The notes beneath the pieces were generated by a model, which searched no databases, was not told the DNA's origin, and saw only the letters and a program-made list of their open reading frames with translations. From Hydractinia symbiolongicarpus (Eukaryota > Cnidaria > Hydrozoa > Anthoathecata > Hydractiniidae): DNA of 64,000 nucleotides. The stretch is taken from assembly GCF_029227915.1 (NCBI RefSeq), contig NC_079877.1:7938001-8002000 (forward strand), read 5' to 3'. Each line of letters opens with the position of its first letter. The first letter of the stretch is position 1. A program made the translations under genes and the position numbers. This document shows positions 52,259 to 64,000 of the stretch, in pieces.

Positions 52259-55200
52259 TATGACATGATTGCTGGAATTCAGTGAGTACACTAGGCCCTG
52301 TGGTAGCGCTTTATTTAAAAATTTAGATAAATAAGTTATTTTTCCCTGTCGGACCAATCCTAGCCGTTAGATCGCGCTGAAGAAATAGAGACAGTTTCAA
52401 AAACTACATTTCATTGACTTTCTAACAGTTTTAATCCGTTTGAGTTGCAACGGTTGCGTCACATATTCGCACCAACATGTACTTAGTGATTTTCTTCCGA
52501 CATTACTAAGTTGTATTGCTTTTAACAGTGAAACGATTGACTGTGGGAATTAATTAAACTGATTCTGGACTGTGACCTTATAAATGTGAAAGATGAGCCA
52601 ATTGTTCTCCAAGGAATTACATTCTTCTTAATTTGACATGATTGCTGGAACTCAGCGATTACACTAGGCGCTGTGGTAGCGCTTTATTAAAAAATTAAGA
52701 TAATTATGTCATTTTTTACTGTGGGACGAATCCTAGTCGTTAGTTCGCGCTGAAGAAATAGAGACAGTTTTAAAAACTACATTTCATTGACTTTCTAACG
52801 GTGTCAATCCGTTTGAGTTGCAACGGTTGCGTCATATAGTCGTACCAACATATATTTAGTGATTTTCTTCCGACATTACTAAGTTGTATTGCTTTTAACA
52901 GTGAAACGATTGACTGTGGTAATTAATTAAACTTATTCTGGACTGTGACCTTATAAATGTGATAAATGAGCCTATTGGACTCCAAGGAATAACATTCTTC
53001 TTAATTTGACATGATTGCTGGAACTCAGCGATTACACTGGGCGCTGTGGTAGCGCTTTATTAAAAATTTAAGATAAATAAGTCATTTTTTACTGTGGGGC
53101 AAATCCTAGTCGTTAGTTTGCGCTAAAGAAATATTGACAGTTTCAAAAATTACAGTTCATTGAATTTCTAACGGTGTCAATCCGTTTGAGTTACAACGGC
53201 TCCGTCACATATTCGTACCAACATGTATTTAGTGATTTTCTTCCGATATTACTAAGCTGTATTGCTTTTAACAGTGAAACGATTGACTGAGGGAGTTAAT
53301 TGAACTGATTCTGGACTGTAACCTTATAAATGTGAAAAATGAGCCAATTGTTTTCCAAGGAATTACATTCTTCTTAATTTGACATGATTGCTGGAACTCA
53401 GCGATTACACTGGGCGCTGTGGTAGCGCTTTATTAAAAAATTAAGATAAATAAGTCATTTTTTACTGTGGGACGAATCGTAGTAGTTAGTTTGCGCTGAA
53501 GAAATAGAGACAGTTTCAAAAACTACATTTCATTGACTTTCTATCGGTGTCAATCCGTTTGAGTTGCAACGGTTGCGTCACATATTCGCACCAACATGTA
53601 CTTAGTGATTTTCTTCCGACATTACTAAGTTGTATTGCTTTTAACAGTGAAACGATTGACTGTGGGAATTAATTAAACTGATTCTGGACTGTGACCTTAT
53701 AAATGTGAAAGATGAGCCAATTGTTCTCCAAGGAATTACATTCTTCTTAATTTGACATGATTGCTGGAACTCAGCGATTACACTAGGCGCTGTGGTAGCG
53801 CTTTATTAAAAAATTAAGATAATTATGTCATTTTTTACTGTGGGACGAATCCTAGTCGTTAGTTCGCGCTGAAGAAATAGAGACAGTTTTAAAAACTACA
53901 TTTCATTGACTTACTAACGGTGTCAATCCGTTTGAGTTACAACGGTTGCGTCACATATTCGTACCAACATGTATTTAGTGATTTTCTTCCGATATTACTA
54001 ATTTGTATTGCTTTTAACAGTGAAACGATTGACTGAGGGAGTTAATTGAACTGATTCTGGACTGTAACCTTATAAATGTGAAAAATGAGCCAATTGTTCT
54101 CCAAGGAATTACATTCTTCTTAATTTGACATGATTGCTGGAACTCAGCGATTACACTGGGCGCTGTGGTAGCGCTTTAATAAAAAATGTAGATAAATAAG
54201 TCTTCTCTTACTGTGGGACCAATCCTGGCCGTTATCGCGCGCTGAAGAAATAGAGACAGTTTTAAAAACTACATTTCATCGAATTCTTGGCGGTATCAAT
54301 CCGTTTGAGTTACAACGGTTGCGTCACATATTCGTACCAACATGTAGATAGTGACTTTTTTCCGCAATACTAAGTTGTATCGCTTTTAACAGTGAAACGA
54401 TTGACTGTGGGACTTAATTGAACTGATTCTGGACTGTGACCTTATAAATGTGATAAATAAGCCTATTGGACTCCAACGAATAACATTCTTCTTAATTTGA
54501 TATGATTTGTGGAACTCAGCGATTACACTGGGCGCTGTAGTAGCGCTTTATTTAAAAATTAAGATAAATAAGTCAATTTTTAGTGTGGGACCAATCCTAG
54601 CTTTTGGTTCGCGCTGACGAAATAGAGATAGTTTCAAAATCTACATTTCATTGACTTACTAACGGTGTCAATCCGTTTGAGTCACAGCGGTTGCGTCACA
54701 TATTCGTCCCCACATGTATTTAGTGATTTTCTTCCGATATTACTAAGTTGTATTGCTTTTAACAGTGAAACGATTGACTGTGGGAATTAATTGAACTGAT
54801 TCTGGACTGTGACCTTATTAATGTGATAAATGAGGCAATTAGTCTCCAAAGAATAACATTCTTCTTAATTTGACATGATTGCTGGAATTCAGCGATTACA
54901 TTAGGCTCTGTGGTAGCCCTTTATTTAAAAATTTAGATAAACAAGTCTTTTCTTACTGTAGGACCAATCCTGGCCGTTAGCACGCGCTGAACAAATAGGA
55001 ACAGTTTCAAAGACTACATTTCATTGACTTTATAGCGGTTTAAATCCGTTTGAGTTACAACGGTTGCGTCACATATTCGTACCAACATGTATTTAGCGAT
55101 AGTATTCGGATATTACTAGGTTGCATAGCTTTTAACAGTGAAACGATTGACTAGGGAGTTAAGTGATCTGATTCTGGACTGTGACCTTATCAATGTGAAA

Positions 55201-58200
55201 AATGAGCCAGTTGTTCTCCAAGGAATAACATTGTTCTTAATTTGACATGATTGCTGGAACTCAGCGATTACACTGGGCGCTGTGGTAGCGCTTTATTAAA
55301 AAATTAAGATAAATAAGTCATTTTTTACTGTGGGACGAATCCTAGTCGTTAGTTCGCGCTGAAGAAATAGAGACAGTTTTAAAAGCTACATTTCAATGAC
55401 TTCCTAAAGGTGTCAATCCGTTTAAGTTACAACAGCTGCGTCACATATTCATACCAACATGTATTTAGCGATAGTATTCGGATATTACTAGGTTGCACTG
55501 CTTTTAACAGTGAAACGCTTGACTATGGGACTTAATTGAACTGATTGTGGACTTTGACCTCATAAATGTGATAAATGAGACAATTGGTCTCCAAGGAATA
55601 ACATTCTTCTTAATTTGACATGATTGCTGGATATCAGCGATTACACTAGGCTCTGTGGTAGCGCTTTACCTCAAAATTTATTTAAATAAGTCTTCCCTAA
55701 CTGTGTGACCAATCCTGGCCGTTATTGCGCGCTGAAGAAATAGAGACAGTTTTAAAAACTACATTTCAATGACTTTCTAACGGTGTCAATCCGTTTGAGT
55801 TACAACAGCTCCGTCACATATTCATACCAACATGAATTTAGCGATAGTATTCGGATATTACTAGGTTGCACTTATTTTAACAGTGAAACGCTTGACTATG
55901 GGACTTAATTGAACTGATTTTGGACTTTGACCTCATAAATGTGATAAATGAGACAATTGGTCTCCAAGGAAAAACATTCTTCTTAATTTGATATGATTGC
56001 TGAAACTCAGCGATTACACTGGGCGCTGTAGTAGCGCTTTATTTAAAAATTAAGATAAATAAGTAATTTTTTACTGTGGGATCAATCCTAGCCGTTGGTT
56101 CGCGTTGAAGAAATAGAGACAGTTTCAAAATCTACATTTCATTGACTTTCTATCGGCGTAAATCCGTTTGAGTTACAACGGTTGCGTCACATATTCGCAC
56201 CAACATGTATTTAGTGTTTTTCTTCCGATATTACTAAGATGTATTGCTTTTAACAGTGAAACGATTGACTGTGGGAATTAATTGAACTGATTCTGGACTG
56301 TGACCTTATTAATGTGATAAATGAGGCAATTAGTCTCCAAGGAATAACATTCGTCTTAATTTGACCTGATTGCTGGAATTCAGCGATTACATTAGGCTCT
56401 ATGGTAGCGCTTTATTTAAAAATTTAGATAAATAAGTCATTTTTTATTGTGGGACGAATCCTAGTCGTTAGTTCGTGCTGAGAAATAGAGACAGTTTCAA
56501 AAACTACATTTCATTGACTTTCTAACGGTGTCAATCCGTTTGAGTTACAACGGTTGCGTCATATATTCGTACCAACATGTATTTAGTGATTTTTTTCCGA
56601 TATTACTTAGTTGTATCGCTTTTAACAGTGAAACGATTGACTGTGGGACTTAATTGAACTGATTCTGGACTGTGACCTTATAAATGTGATAAATGAGCCA
56701 ATTGGACTCCAAGGAATAACATTCTTCTTAATATGACATGATTGCTGGATTTCAGCGATTACACTAGGCTCTGTGGTAGCGCTTTACCTAAAAATGTAGA
56801 TAAATAAGTCTCCTCTTACTGTGGGACCAATCCTGGCCATTATCGCGCGATGAAGAAATAGAGACAGTTTTAAAAACTACATTTCAATGACTTTCTAACG
56901 GTGTCAATGCGTTTGAGTTACAACGGTTGCGTCATATATTCGTACCAACATGTATTTAGTGATTTTTTTCCGATATTACTAAGTTGTATCGCTTTTAACA
57001 GTGAAACGATTGACTGTGGGACTTAATTGAACTGATTCTGGACTGTGACCTTTTAAATGTGATAAATGAGCCAATTGGACTCCAAGGAATAACATTCTTC
57101 TAAATTCGACATGATTGCTGGAATTCAGCGAGTACACTAGGCCCTGTGGTAGCGCTTTATTTAATAATTTAGATAAATAACTCATTTTTTACTGTGGGAC
57201 CAATCCTAGCCGTTAGTTCGCGCTGAAGAAATAGAGACAGTTTCAAAAAATACATTTCAATGATTTTCTAACTTTGTCAATCCGTCTGAGTTACAACGGT
57301 TGCGTCATATATTCGTACCAACATGTACTTAGTGATTTTCTTGCGACATTACTAAGATGTATTGCTTTTAACAGTGAAACGATTGACTGTGGGAATTAAT
57401 TAAACAGATTCTGGCCTGTGACCTTATTAATGTGATAAATGAGGCAATTAGTCTCCAAGGAATGACATTCTTCTTAATTTGACATGATTGCTTTAATTCA
57501 GCGATTACATTACGCTCTGTGGTAGCGCTTTTTTTAACAATTTAGATAAATAAGTCTTTTCTTACTGTGGGACCAATCCTGGCCGTTAGCACGCGCTGAA
57601 CAAATAGGAAGTTTCAAAGACTATATTTCATTGACTTTCTATCGGCGTAAATCCGTTTGAGTTACAACGGTTGCATCACATATTCGTGCCAACATGTATT
57701 TAGTGATTTTCTTCCAATATTACTAAGCTGTATTGCTTTTAACAGTGAAACGATTGACTGTGGGAATTAATTAAACTAATTCTGGACTGTGACCTTATTA
57801 ATGTGATAAATGAGGCAATTAGTCTCCAAGGAATAACATTCTTCTTAATTTGACATGACTGCTGGAATTCAGCGATTACATTAGGCTCTGTGGTAGCGCT
57901 TTTTTTAACAATTTAGATAAATAAGTCTTTTCTTACAATGGGACCAATCCTGGCCGTTAGCACGCGCTGTACAAATAGGAACAGTTTCAAAGACTACATT
58001 TCATTGACTTTATGGCGGTTTAAATCCGTTTGAGTTACAACAGTTACGTCACATATTCGTACCAACATGTATTTAGCGATAGTATTCGGATATTACTAGG
58101 CTGCATCGCTTTTAACAGTGAAACGATTGACTGTGGGACTTAATTGAACTGATTTTGGACTTTGTCCTTATAAATGGGATAAAGGAGCCAGTTTGACTAA

Positions 58201-58874
58201 AAGAAATAACATTCTTCATAATTTGACATGATTGCTGGAACTCAGCGATTACACTGAGCGCTGTGGTAGCGCTTTAATTAAAAATTAAGATAAATGAGTC
58301 ATTTTTTACTGTGGAACCAATCCTGGCCGTTAGCACGCGCTGAATAAATAGCAAAAGCTTCAAAGACTACATATCATTGACTTTCTAGCGGTATAAATCT
58401 GTTTGAGTTACAACGGTTGCGTCACATATTCATGCCAACATGTATTTAGCGATAGTATTCGGATATTACTAGGTTGCATCGCTTTTAACAGTGAAACGCT
58501 TGACTATGGGACTTAATTGAACTGATTTTGGACTTTGAACTCATAAATGTGATAAGTGAGCCAATTGGACCCCAAGAAATATCATTCTTCCTAATTTGAC
58601 ATGATTGCTGAAACTCAGCGATTACATTAGGCTCTGCGGTAGCGCTTTATTTAAAAATTTACATAAAAAAGACTTTTCTTACGGTGGGACCAATCCTGGC
58701 CGTTAGCACGCGCTGAATAAATAAAAACAGTTCCAAAGACTACATTTCATTGACTTTCTATCGGCGTAAATCCGTTTGAGTTACAACGGTTGCGCCACAT
58801 ATTCGTACCAACATGTATTTAGTGATTTTCTTCCGATATTACTAAGCTGTATTGCTTTTAACAGTGAAACGATT
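52259..58874 (+). repeat. Diverged satellite domain with trimer, tetramer and pair echoes
   Basis: Monomer starts: 52539, 52912, 53285, 53658, 54031, 54403, 54776, 55149, 55521, 55894, 56267, 56639, 57012, 57385, 57756, 58129 and 58502. Monomer 52539 matches 53658 at +1119 bp, sharing gtgaaagatgagcc and gataattatgtc. Monomer 54776 matches 56267 at +1491 bp, sharing ggcaattagtctcc. Monomers 55521 and 55894 are a tandem pair with cttgactatgggactt. Those at 57385 and 57756 are another similar pair with ttttttaacaatttag. Monomer 58129 recalls the type at 1113 (ggactttgtcc, tttgactaaaagaaataac), so old types persist across more than 57 kb. Confidence 0.82.
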
Positions 58875-61107
58875 GACTGTGGGAATTAATTGAACTGATT
58901 CTGGACTGTGACATTATTAATGTGATAAATGAGGCAATTAGTCTCCAAGAAATAACATTCTTTTTAATTTGACATGATTGCTGGAATTCAGCGATTACAT
59001 TAGACTCTGTGGTAGCGCTTTATTTAAAAATTTAGATAAATAAGTCTTTTCTTACTGTGGGACCAATCCTGGCCGTTAGCACGCGCTGAAGAAATAGGAA
59101 CAGTTTCAAAGACTACATTTCTTTGACTTTATAGCGGTTTAAATCCGTTTGAGTTAGAACGGTTTCGTCACATATTCGTACCAACATGTATTTAGCGATA
59201 GTATTCGGATATTACTAGGTTGCATCGCTTTTAACAGTGAAACGGTTAACTGTGGGACTTAATTGAACTGATTTTGTACTTTGTCCTTATAAATGGGATA
59301 AATGAGCCAGTTTGACTAAAAGAAATAACATTCTTCATAATTTGACATGATTGCTGGAATTCAGCGATTACACTGAGCGCTGTGGTAGCGCTTTAATTAA
59401 AAAGTAAGATAAATGAGTCATTTTTTGCTGTGGGACCAATCCTAGCCGGCAGTTCGCGCTGAAGAAATAGAGACAGGTTCAAAAACTAAATTTCATTGAT
59501 TTTCCAACTGTGTCAATCCGTTTGAGTTACAACAGTTGCGTCACGCATTCGTACCAACATGTATTTAGTGATTTTTTCCGATATTACTAAGTTGTATCGC
59601 TTTTAACAGTGAAACGATTGACTGTGCGAATTAATTGATCTGATTCTTTAATGTGACCTTATAAATGTGATAAATGAGCCAATTGGTCTCCAAGGAATAA
59701 CATTCTTATTAATTTGACATGATTGCTGGAATTCAGCGATTACATTAGGCTCTGTGGTAGCGCTTTATTTAAAAATTTACATAAAAAATTTTTTCTTGCG
59801 GTGGGACCAATCCTGGCCGTTAGCACGCGCTGCATAAATAGAAACAGTTCCAAAGATTACATTTCATTGATTTTCCAACTGTGTCAATCCGTTTGAGTTA
59901 CAACGGTTGCGTCACGTATTCGTACCAACATGTATTTAGTGATTTTTTCCGATATTCCTAAGTTGTATCGCTTTTAACAGTGAAACGATTGACTGTGCGA
60001 ATTAATTGATCTGATTCTTTAATGTGACCTTATAAATGTGATAAATGAGCCAATTGGTCTCCAAGGAATAACATTCTTATTAATTTGACATGATTGCTGG
60101 AATTCAGCGATTACATTAGGCTCTGTGGTAGCGCTTTATTTAAAAATTTACATAAAAAATTTTTTCTTACGGTGGGACCAATCCTGGCCGTTAGCACGCG
60201 CTGCATAAATAGAAACAGTTCCAAAGATTACATTTCATTGATTTTCTATCGGCGTAAATCCGTTTGAGTTACAACGGTTGCGTCACATATTCGTACCAAC
60301 ATGTATTTAGTGATTTTCTTCCGATATTACTAAGCTGTATTGCTTTTAACAGTGAAACGATTGACTGTGGGAATTAATTGAACTGATTCTGGACTGTGAC
60401 ATTATTAATGTGATAAATGAGGCAATTAGTCTCCAAGGAATAACATTCTTCTTAATTTGACATGATTGCTGGAATTCAGCGATTACATTAGACTCTGTGG
60501 TAGCGCTTTATTTAAAAATTTAGATAAATAAGTATTTTCTTACTGTGGGACCAATCCTGGCCGTTAGCACGCGCTAAAGAAATAGGAACAGTTTCAAAGA
60601 CTACATTTCATTGACTTTATAGCGGTTTAAATCCGTTTGAGTTAGAACGGTTTCGTCACATATTCGTACCAACATGTATTTAGCGATAGTATTCGGATAT
60701 TACTAGGTTGCATCGCTTTTAACAGTGAAACGGTTAACTGTGGGACTTACTTGAACTGATTTTGGACTTTGTCCTTATAAATGGGATAAATGAGCCAGTT
60801 TGATTAAAAGAAATAACATTCTTCATAATTTGACATGATTGCTGGAATTCAGCGATTACACTGAGCGCTGTGGTAGCGCTTTAATTAAAAAGTAAGATAA
60901 ATGAGTCATTTTTTGCTGTGGGACCAATCCTGGCCGGCAGTTCGCGCTGAAGAAATAGAGACAGGTTCAAAAACTAGATTTCATTGATTTTCCAACTGTG
61001 TCAATCCGTTTGAGTTACAACGGTTGCGTCACGTATTCGTACCAACATGTATTTAGTGATTTTTTCCGATATTACTAAGTTGTATCGCTTTTAACAGTGA
61101 AACGATT
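58875..61107 (+). repeat. 4-monomer HOR, 1.5 copies (1488 bp), with internal tandem pair
   Basis: Monomer starts: 58875, 59248, 59620, 59991, 60363 and 60736. Those at 58875 and 59248 recur at 60363 and 60736 (+1488 bp), sharing gtgacattattaatg, gagttagaacggtttcgtc and agccggcagttcgcg-like text. Monomers 59620 and 59991 are a tandem duplicate (371 bp), both with gactgtgcgaattaattg, gattctttaatgtgacc and cataaaaaattttttc. They part near 59870 and 60241. Confidence 0.86.
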
Positions 61108-62599
61108 GGCTGAGGGAGTTAATTGAACTGATTCTGGACTGTGACCTTATGAATGTGAAAAATGAGCCAATTGTTCTCCAAGGAATAACGTTCTTCTTAA
61201 TTTGACATGATTGCTGGAACTCAGCGATTACACTGGGCGCTTTGGTAGCGTTTTATTAAAAAATTAAGATAAACAAGTCAATTTTTACTTTGGGGCGAAT
61301 CCTAGTCGTTAATTCGCACTGAAGAAATAGAGACAGTTTCAAAAACAACATTTCATTGACTTTCAAACGGTGTCAATCCGTTTGAGTTGCAACGGTTGCG
61401 TCGCATATTCGCACCAACATGTATGTAGTGATTTTCTTCCGAAATTACTAATTAGCATTGCTTTTAACAGTGAAACGATTGACTGTGGGAATTAATTAAA
61501 CTGATTCTGGACTGTGACCTTTTAAATGTGATAAATGAGCCAATTGTTCTCCAAGGAACAACATTCTTCTTAATTTGACATGATTGCTGAAACTCAGCGA
61601 TTACACTGTGCGCTGTGGTAGCGCTTTATTAAAAATTTAAAATAAATAAGTCATTTTTTACTGTGGGACGAGTCCTAGTCGTTAGTTCGCGCTGAAGAAA
61701 TAGAGACAGTTTCAAAAGCTACATTTCATTGATTTTCTATCGGCGTAAATCCGTTTGAGTTACAACGGTTGCGTCACATATTCGTACCAACATGTATTTA
61801 GTGATTTTCTTTTGATATTACTAAGTTGTATTGCTTTTAACAGTGAAACGATTGACTGTGGGAATTAATTGAACTTACTCTGGACTGTGACCTTATTAAT
61901 GTGATAAATGAGGCAATTAGTCTCCAAGGAATAACATTCTTCTTAATTTGACATGATTGCTGGAATTCAGCGATTACATTAGTCTCTGCGGTAGCGCTTT
62001 ATTTAAAAATTTAGATAAATAAGTCTTTTCTTACTGTGGGACCAATCCTGGCCGTTAGCACGCGCTGAACAAATAGGAACAGTTTCAAAGACTACATTTC
62101 ATTGACTTTATAGCGGTTTAAATCCGTTTGAGTTACAACGGTTGCGTCACATATTCGTACCAACATGTACTTAGCGATAGTATTCGGATATTACTAGGTT
62201 ACATCGCTTTTAACAGTGAAACGCCTGACTATGGGACTTAATTGAACTTATTTTGGACTTTGACCTCATAAATGAGATAATTGAGCCAACTGGACCCCAA
62301 GAAATATCTTTTCTCTTAATTTGACATGATTGCTGTAACTCAGCGATTACACTGGGCGCTGTGGTAGCGCTTTATTAAAAAATTAAGATAAATAAGTCAT
62401 TTTTAACTGTCGGACCAATACTAGCCGGTATTTCGGGCTGAAGAAATAGAGACAGTCTCAAAGACTACATTTCATTGATTTTCTAGCGGTTTATATCCGT
62501 TTGAGTTACAACGGTTGCGTCACATATTCGTACCAACATGTTTTTAGATATTTTCTTTCGATATTACTAAGTTGTATTGCTTTTAACAGTGAAACGATT
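61108..62599 (+). repeat. 4-monomer HOR, copy 1 (1492 bp)
   Basis: Monomer starts: 61108, 61481, 61854 and 62227. The first three recur at 62600, 62973 and 63346 at +1492 bp. Shared marks: gattgg(c/t)tgagggag, ttatgaatgtg, gataaacaagtcaattttt, tactaattagcattgc, aaggaacaacattc and gtctctgcggtagcg. Confidence 0.88.
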
Positions 62600-64000
62600 G
62601 GTTGAGGGAGTTAATTGAACTGATTCTGGACTGTGACCTTATGAATGTGAAAAATGAGCCAATTGTTCTCCAAGGAATAACATTCTTCTTAATTTGACAT
62701 GATTGCTGGAACTCAGCGATTACACTGGGTGCTTTGGTAGCGTTTTATTAAAAAATTAAGATAAACAAGTCAATTTTTACTGTGTGGCGAATCCTAGTCG
62801 TTAATTCGCGCTGAAGAAATAGAGACAGTTTCAAAAACTACATTTCATTGACTTTCAAACGGTGTCAATCCGTTTGAGTTGCAACGGTTGCGTCGCATAT
62901 TCGCACCAACATGTATGTAGTGATTTTCTTCCGAAATTACTAATTAGCATTGCTTTTAACAGTGAAACGATTGACTGTGGGAATTAATTAAACTGATTCT
63001 GGACTGTGACCTTTTAAATGTGATAAATAAGCCAATTGTTCTCCAAGGAACAACATTCTTCTTAATTTGACATGATTGCTGAAACTCAGCGATTACACTG
63101 TGCGCTGTGGTAGCGCTTTATTAAAAATTTAAAATAAATAAGTCATTTTTTACTGTGGGACGAGTCCTAGTCGTTAGTTCGCGCTGAAGAAATAGAGACA
63201 GTTTCAAAAACTACATTTCATTGACTTTCTAACAGTTTTAATCCGTTTGAGTTACAACGGTTGCGTCACATATTCGTACCAACATGTATTTAGTGATTTT
63301 CTTTTGATATTACTAAGTTGTATTGCTTTTAACAGTGAAACGATTGACTGTGAGAATTAATTGAACTGATTCTGGACTGTGACCTTATTAATGTGATACA
63401 TGAGGCAATTAGTCTCCAAGGAATAACATTCTTCTTAATTTGACATGATTGCTGGAATTCAGCGATTACATTAGTCTCTGCGGTAGCGCTTTATTTAAAA
63501 ATTTAGATAAATAAGTCTTTTCTTACTGTGGGACCAATCCTGGCCGTTAGCACGCGCAGAACAAATAGAGACAGTTTCAAAAACTACATTTCATTGACTT
63601 TCTAACAGTTTTAATCCGTTTGAGTTGCAACGGTTGCGTCACATATTCGCACCAACATGTTTTTAGATATTTTCTTTTGATATTACTAAGTTGTATTGCT
63701 TTTAACAGTGAAACGATTGGTTGAGGGAGTTAATTGAACTGATTCTGGACTGTGACCTTTTAAATGTGATAAATAAGCCAATTGTTCTCCAAGGAACAAC
63801 ATTCTTCTTAATTTGACATGATTGCTGAAACTTAGCGATTATACTGTGCGCTGTGGTAATGCTTTATTAAAAATTAAAAATAAATAAGTCATTTTTTACT
63901 GTGGGACGAGTCCTAGTCGTTAGTTCGCGCTGAACAAATAGGAACAGTTTCAAAGACTACATTTCATTGACTTTATAGCGGTTTAAATCCGTTTGAGTTA
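62600..64000 (+). repeat. 4-monomer HOR, copy 2 and array continuing past the window end
   Basis: Monomers at 62600, 62973 and 63346 follow copy 1 to about 63560, where cacgcgcagaacaaatag switches to a different haplotype. The last monomer (63719, cut by the window end) starts like 62600 and by about 63755 reads like 62973 (ttttaaatgtgataaataag), a fresh chimera. The array clearly extends beyond base 64000. Confidence 0.87.

Larger units (their letters stand above)
1..64000 (+). repeat. Satellite DNA array, ~373 bp monomer, ~172 copies
   Basis: The whole window is tandem copies of one monomer. Reading from the start gactgtgggaattaatt, the ordered landmarks are: tgaccttataaatgtgat; gagccaattggtctccaagg; a variant of aacattcttcttaatttgac; ctcagcgattacac; gctgtggtagcgcttta; an A-rich tract ending gataaataagtc; ctgtgggaccaatcctag; cgcgctgaagaaatag; ctacatttcattgactttct; caatccgtttgagtt; caacggttgcgtcac; accaacatgtatttag; and gcttttaacagtgaaacg. 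Every copy is on the + strand. Spacing stays within about 369-374 bp, the short ones lacking 4 bp in the aattaatt segment. There are no insertions, inversions or unique spacers. The window starts 6 bases into a monomer and ends inside one. No gene, RNA gene or mobile element is visible. The repeat class is certain; the species and satellite name are not recognised. Confidence 0.98.

Noticed and set aside
56979-57185. A 68-codon minus-strand open frame with an ATG
   Set aside because: It spans a monomer junction within the satellite, and homologous positions in other monomers are interrupted by stops. No sign of coding constraint.
1-64000. CRISPR array
   Set aside because: Regular spacing alone is not enough. 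The repeat unit is 373 bp with no short direct repeat alternating with unique spacers, and no cas genes.
1-64000. Bacterial, phage or viral sequence, or tandem ribosomal spacer repeats
   Set aside because: No coding density, no rRNA gene, and no replication or capsid gene. HOR structure with monomer-scale unequal exchange is characteristic of eukaryotic satellites.
1-64000. CENP-B box (nTTCGnnnnAnnCGGGn) or its complement
   Set aside because: I looked for CGGG and CCCG with the required spacing in the consensus and found none. The conserved cores have a different sequence.
1-64000. Inserted transposable elements or telomeric repeats
   Set aside because: Monomer register is unbroken from end to end, no target-site duplication or terminal repeat is seen, and no TTAGG/TTAGGG-type tract occurs in tandem.

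Overview
The window is one uninterrupted block of eukaryotic satellite DNA. It holds no protein-coding gene, RNA gene or transposable element that I can support. About 172 head-to-tail copies of a ~373 bp monomer run from the first base to the last, all in the same orientation. Monomer starts (taken at the recurring gactgtgg or gactaggg) go from 367 to 63719, which gives a mean spacing of 372.7 bp and a range of about 369-374 bp. Base composition is about 35% GC (131 of 373 in the monomer at 1486-1858). CpG is not depleted: 13 CpG in that monomer, observed/expected about 1.1. This suggests a eukaryotic centromeric, pericentromeric or other heterochromatic array, from a genome where this DNA is not heavily CpG-methylated (many invertebrates would fit). 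I do not recognise the satellite and cannot name the species.

Layout. The array is a patchwork of higher-order repeats (HORs), in which sets of distinguishable monomers recur in a fixed order. Positions 1-5746 carry a 9-monomer HOR of exactly 3347 bp (one full copy plus seven-tenths of a second). Positions 5579-10782 reuse the same monomer types at spacings of 7, 8 and 10 monomers. Positions 10497-23459 are more scrambled, with short 5-, 6- and 15-monomer echoes. Positions 23460-28678 carry a 4-monomer and then two 5-monomer (1864 bp) units. Positions 28679-43240 are the clearest part: a 13-monomer HOR of 4847 bp in order P-Q-R-S-Z-T-U-V-W-U'-X-R'-Y, preceded by a 15-monomer version that lacks Z but has U-V-W twice. 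Positions 43241-64000 are more diverged, with local dimer (745-746 bp), trimer (1119 bp) and tetramer (1488-1492 bp) expansions.

Monomer anatomy. Two or three linked sequence haplotypes alternate along the array and many monomers are chimeras of them. Some parts of the monomer change little: an AGCGCT site in a small GCGCT/AGCGC hairpin, and a core with CCGTT, then AACGGTTG, then CGTCAC. That core can form mutually exclusive hairpins and carries Myb-like and CRE/C-EBP-like cores. These are the best candidates for protein-binding or structural function. Open reading frames in the window are by-products of the repeat. I found no undescribed gene system. The points of interest are the HOR architecture, its apparent history of unequal exchange, and the conserved monomer core.
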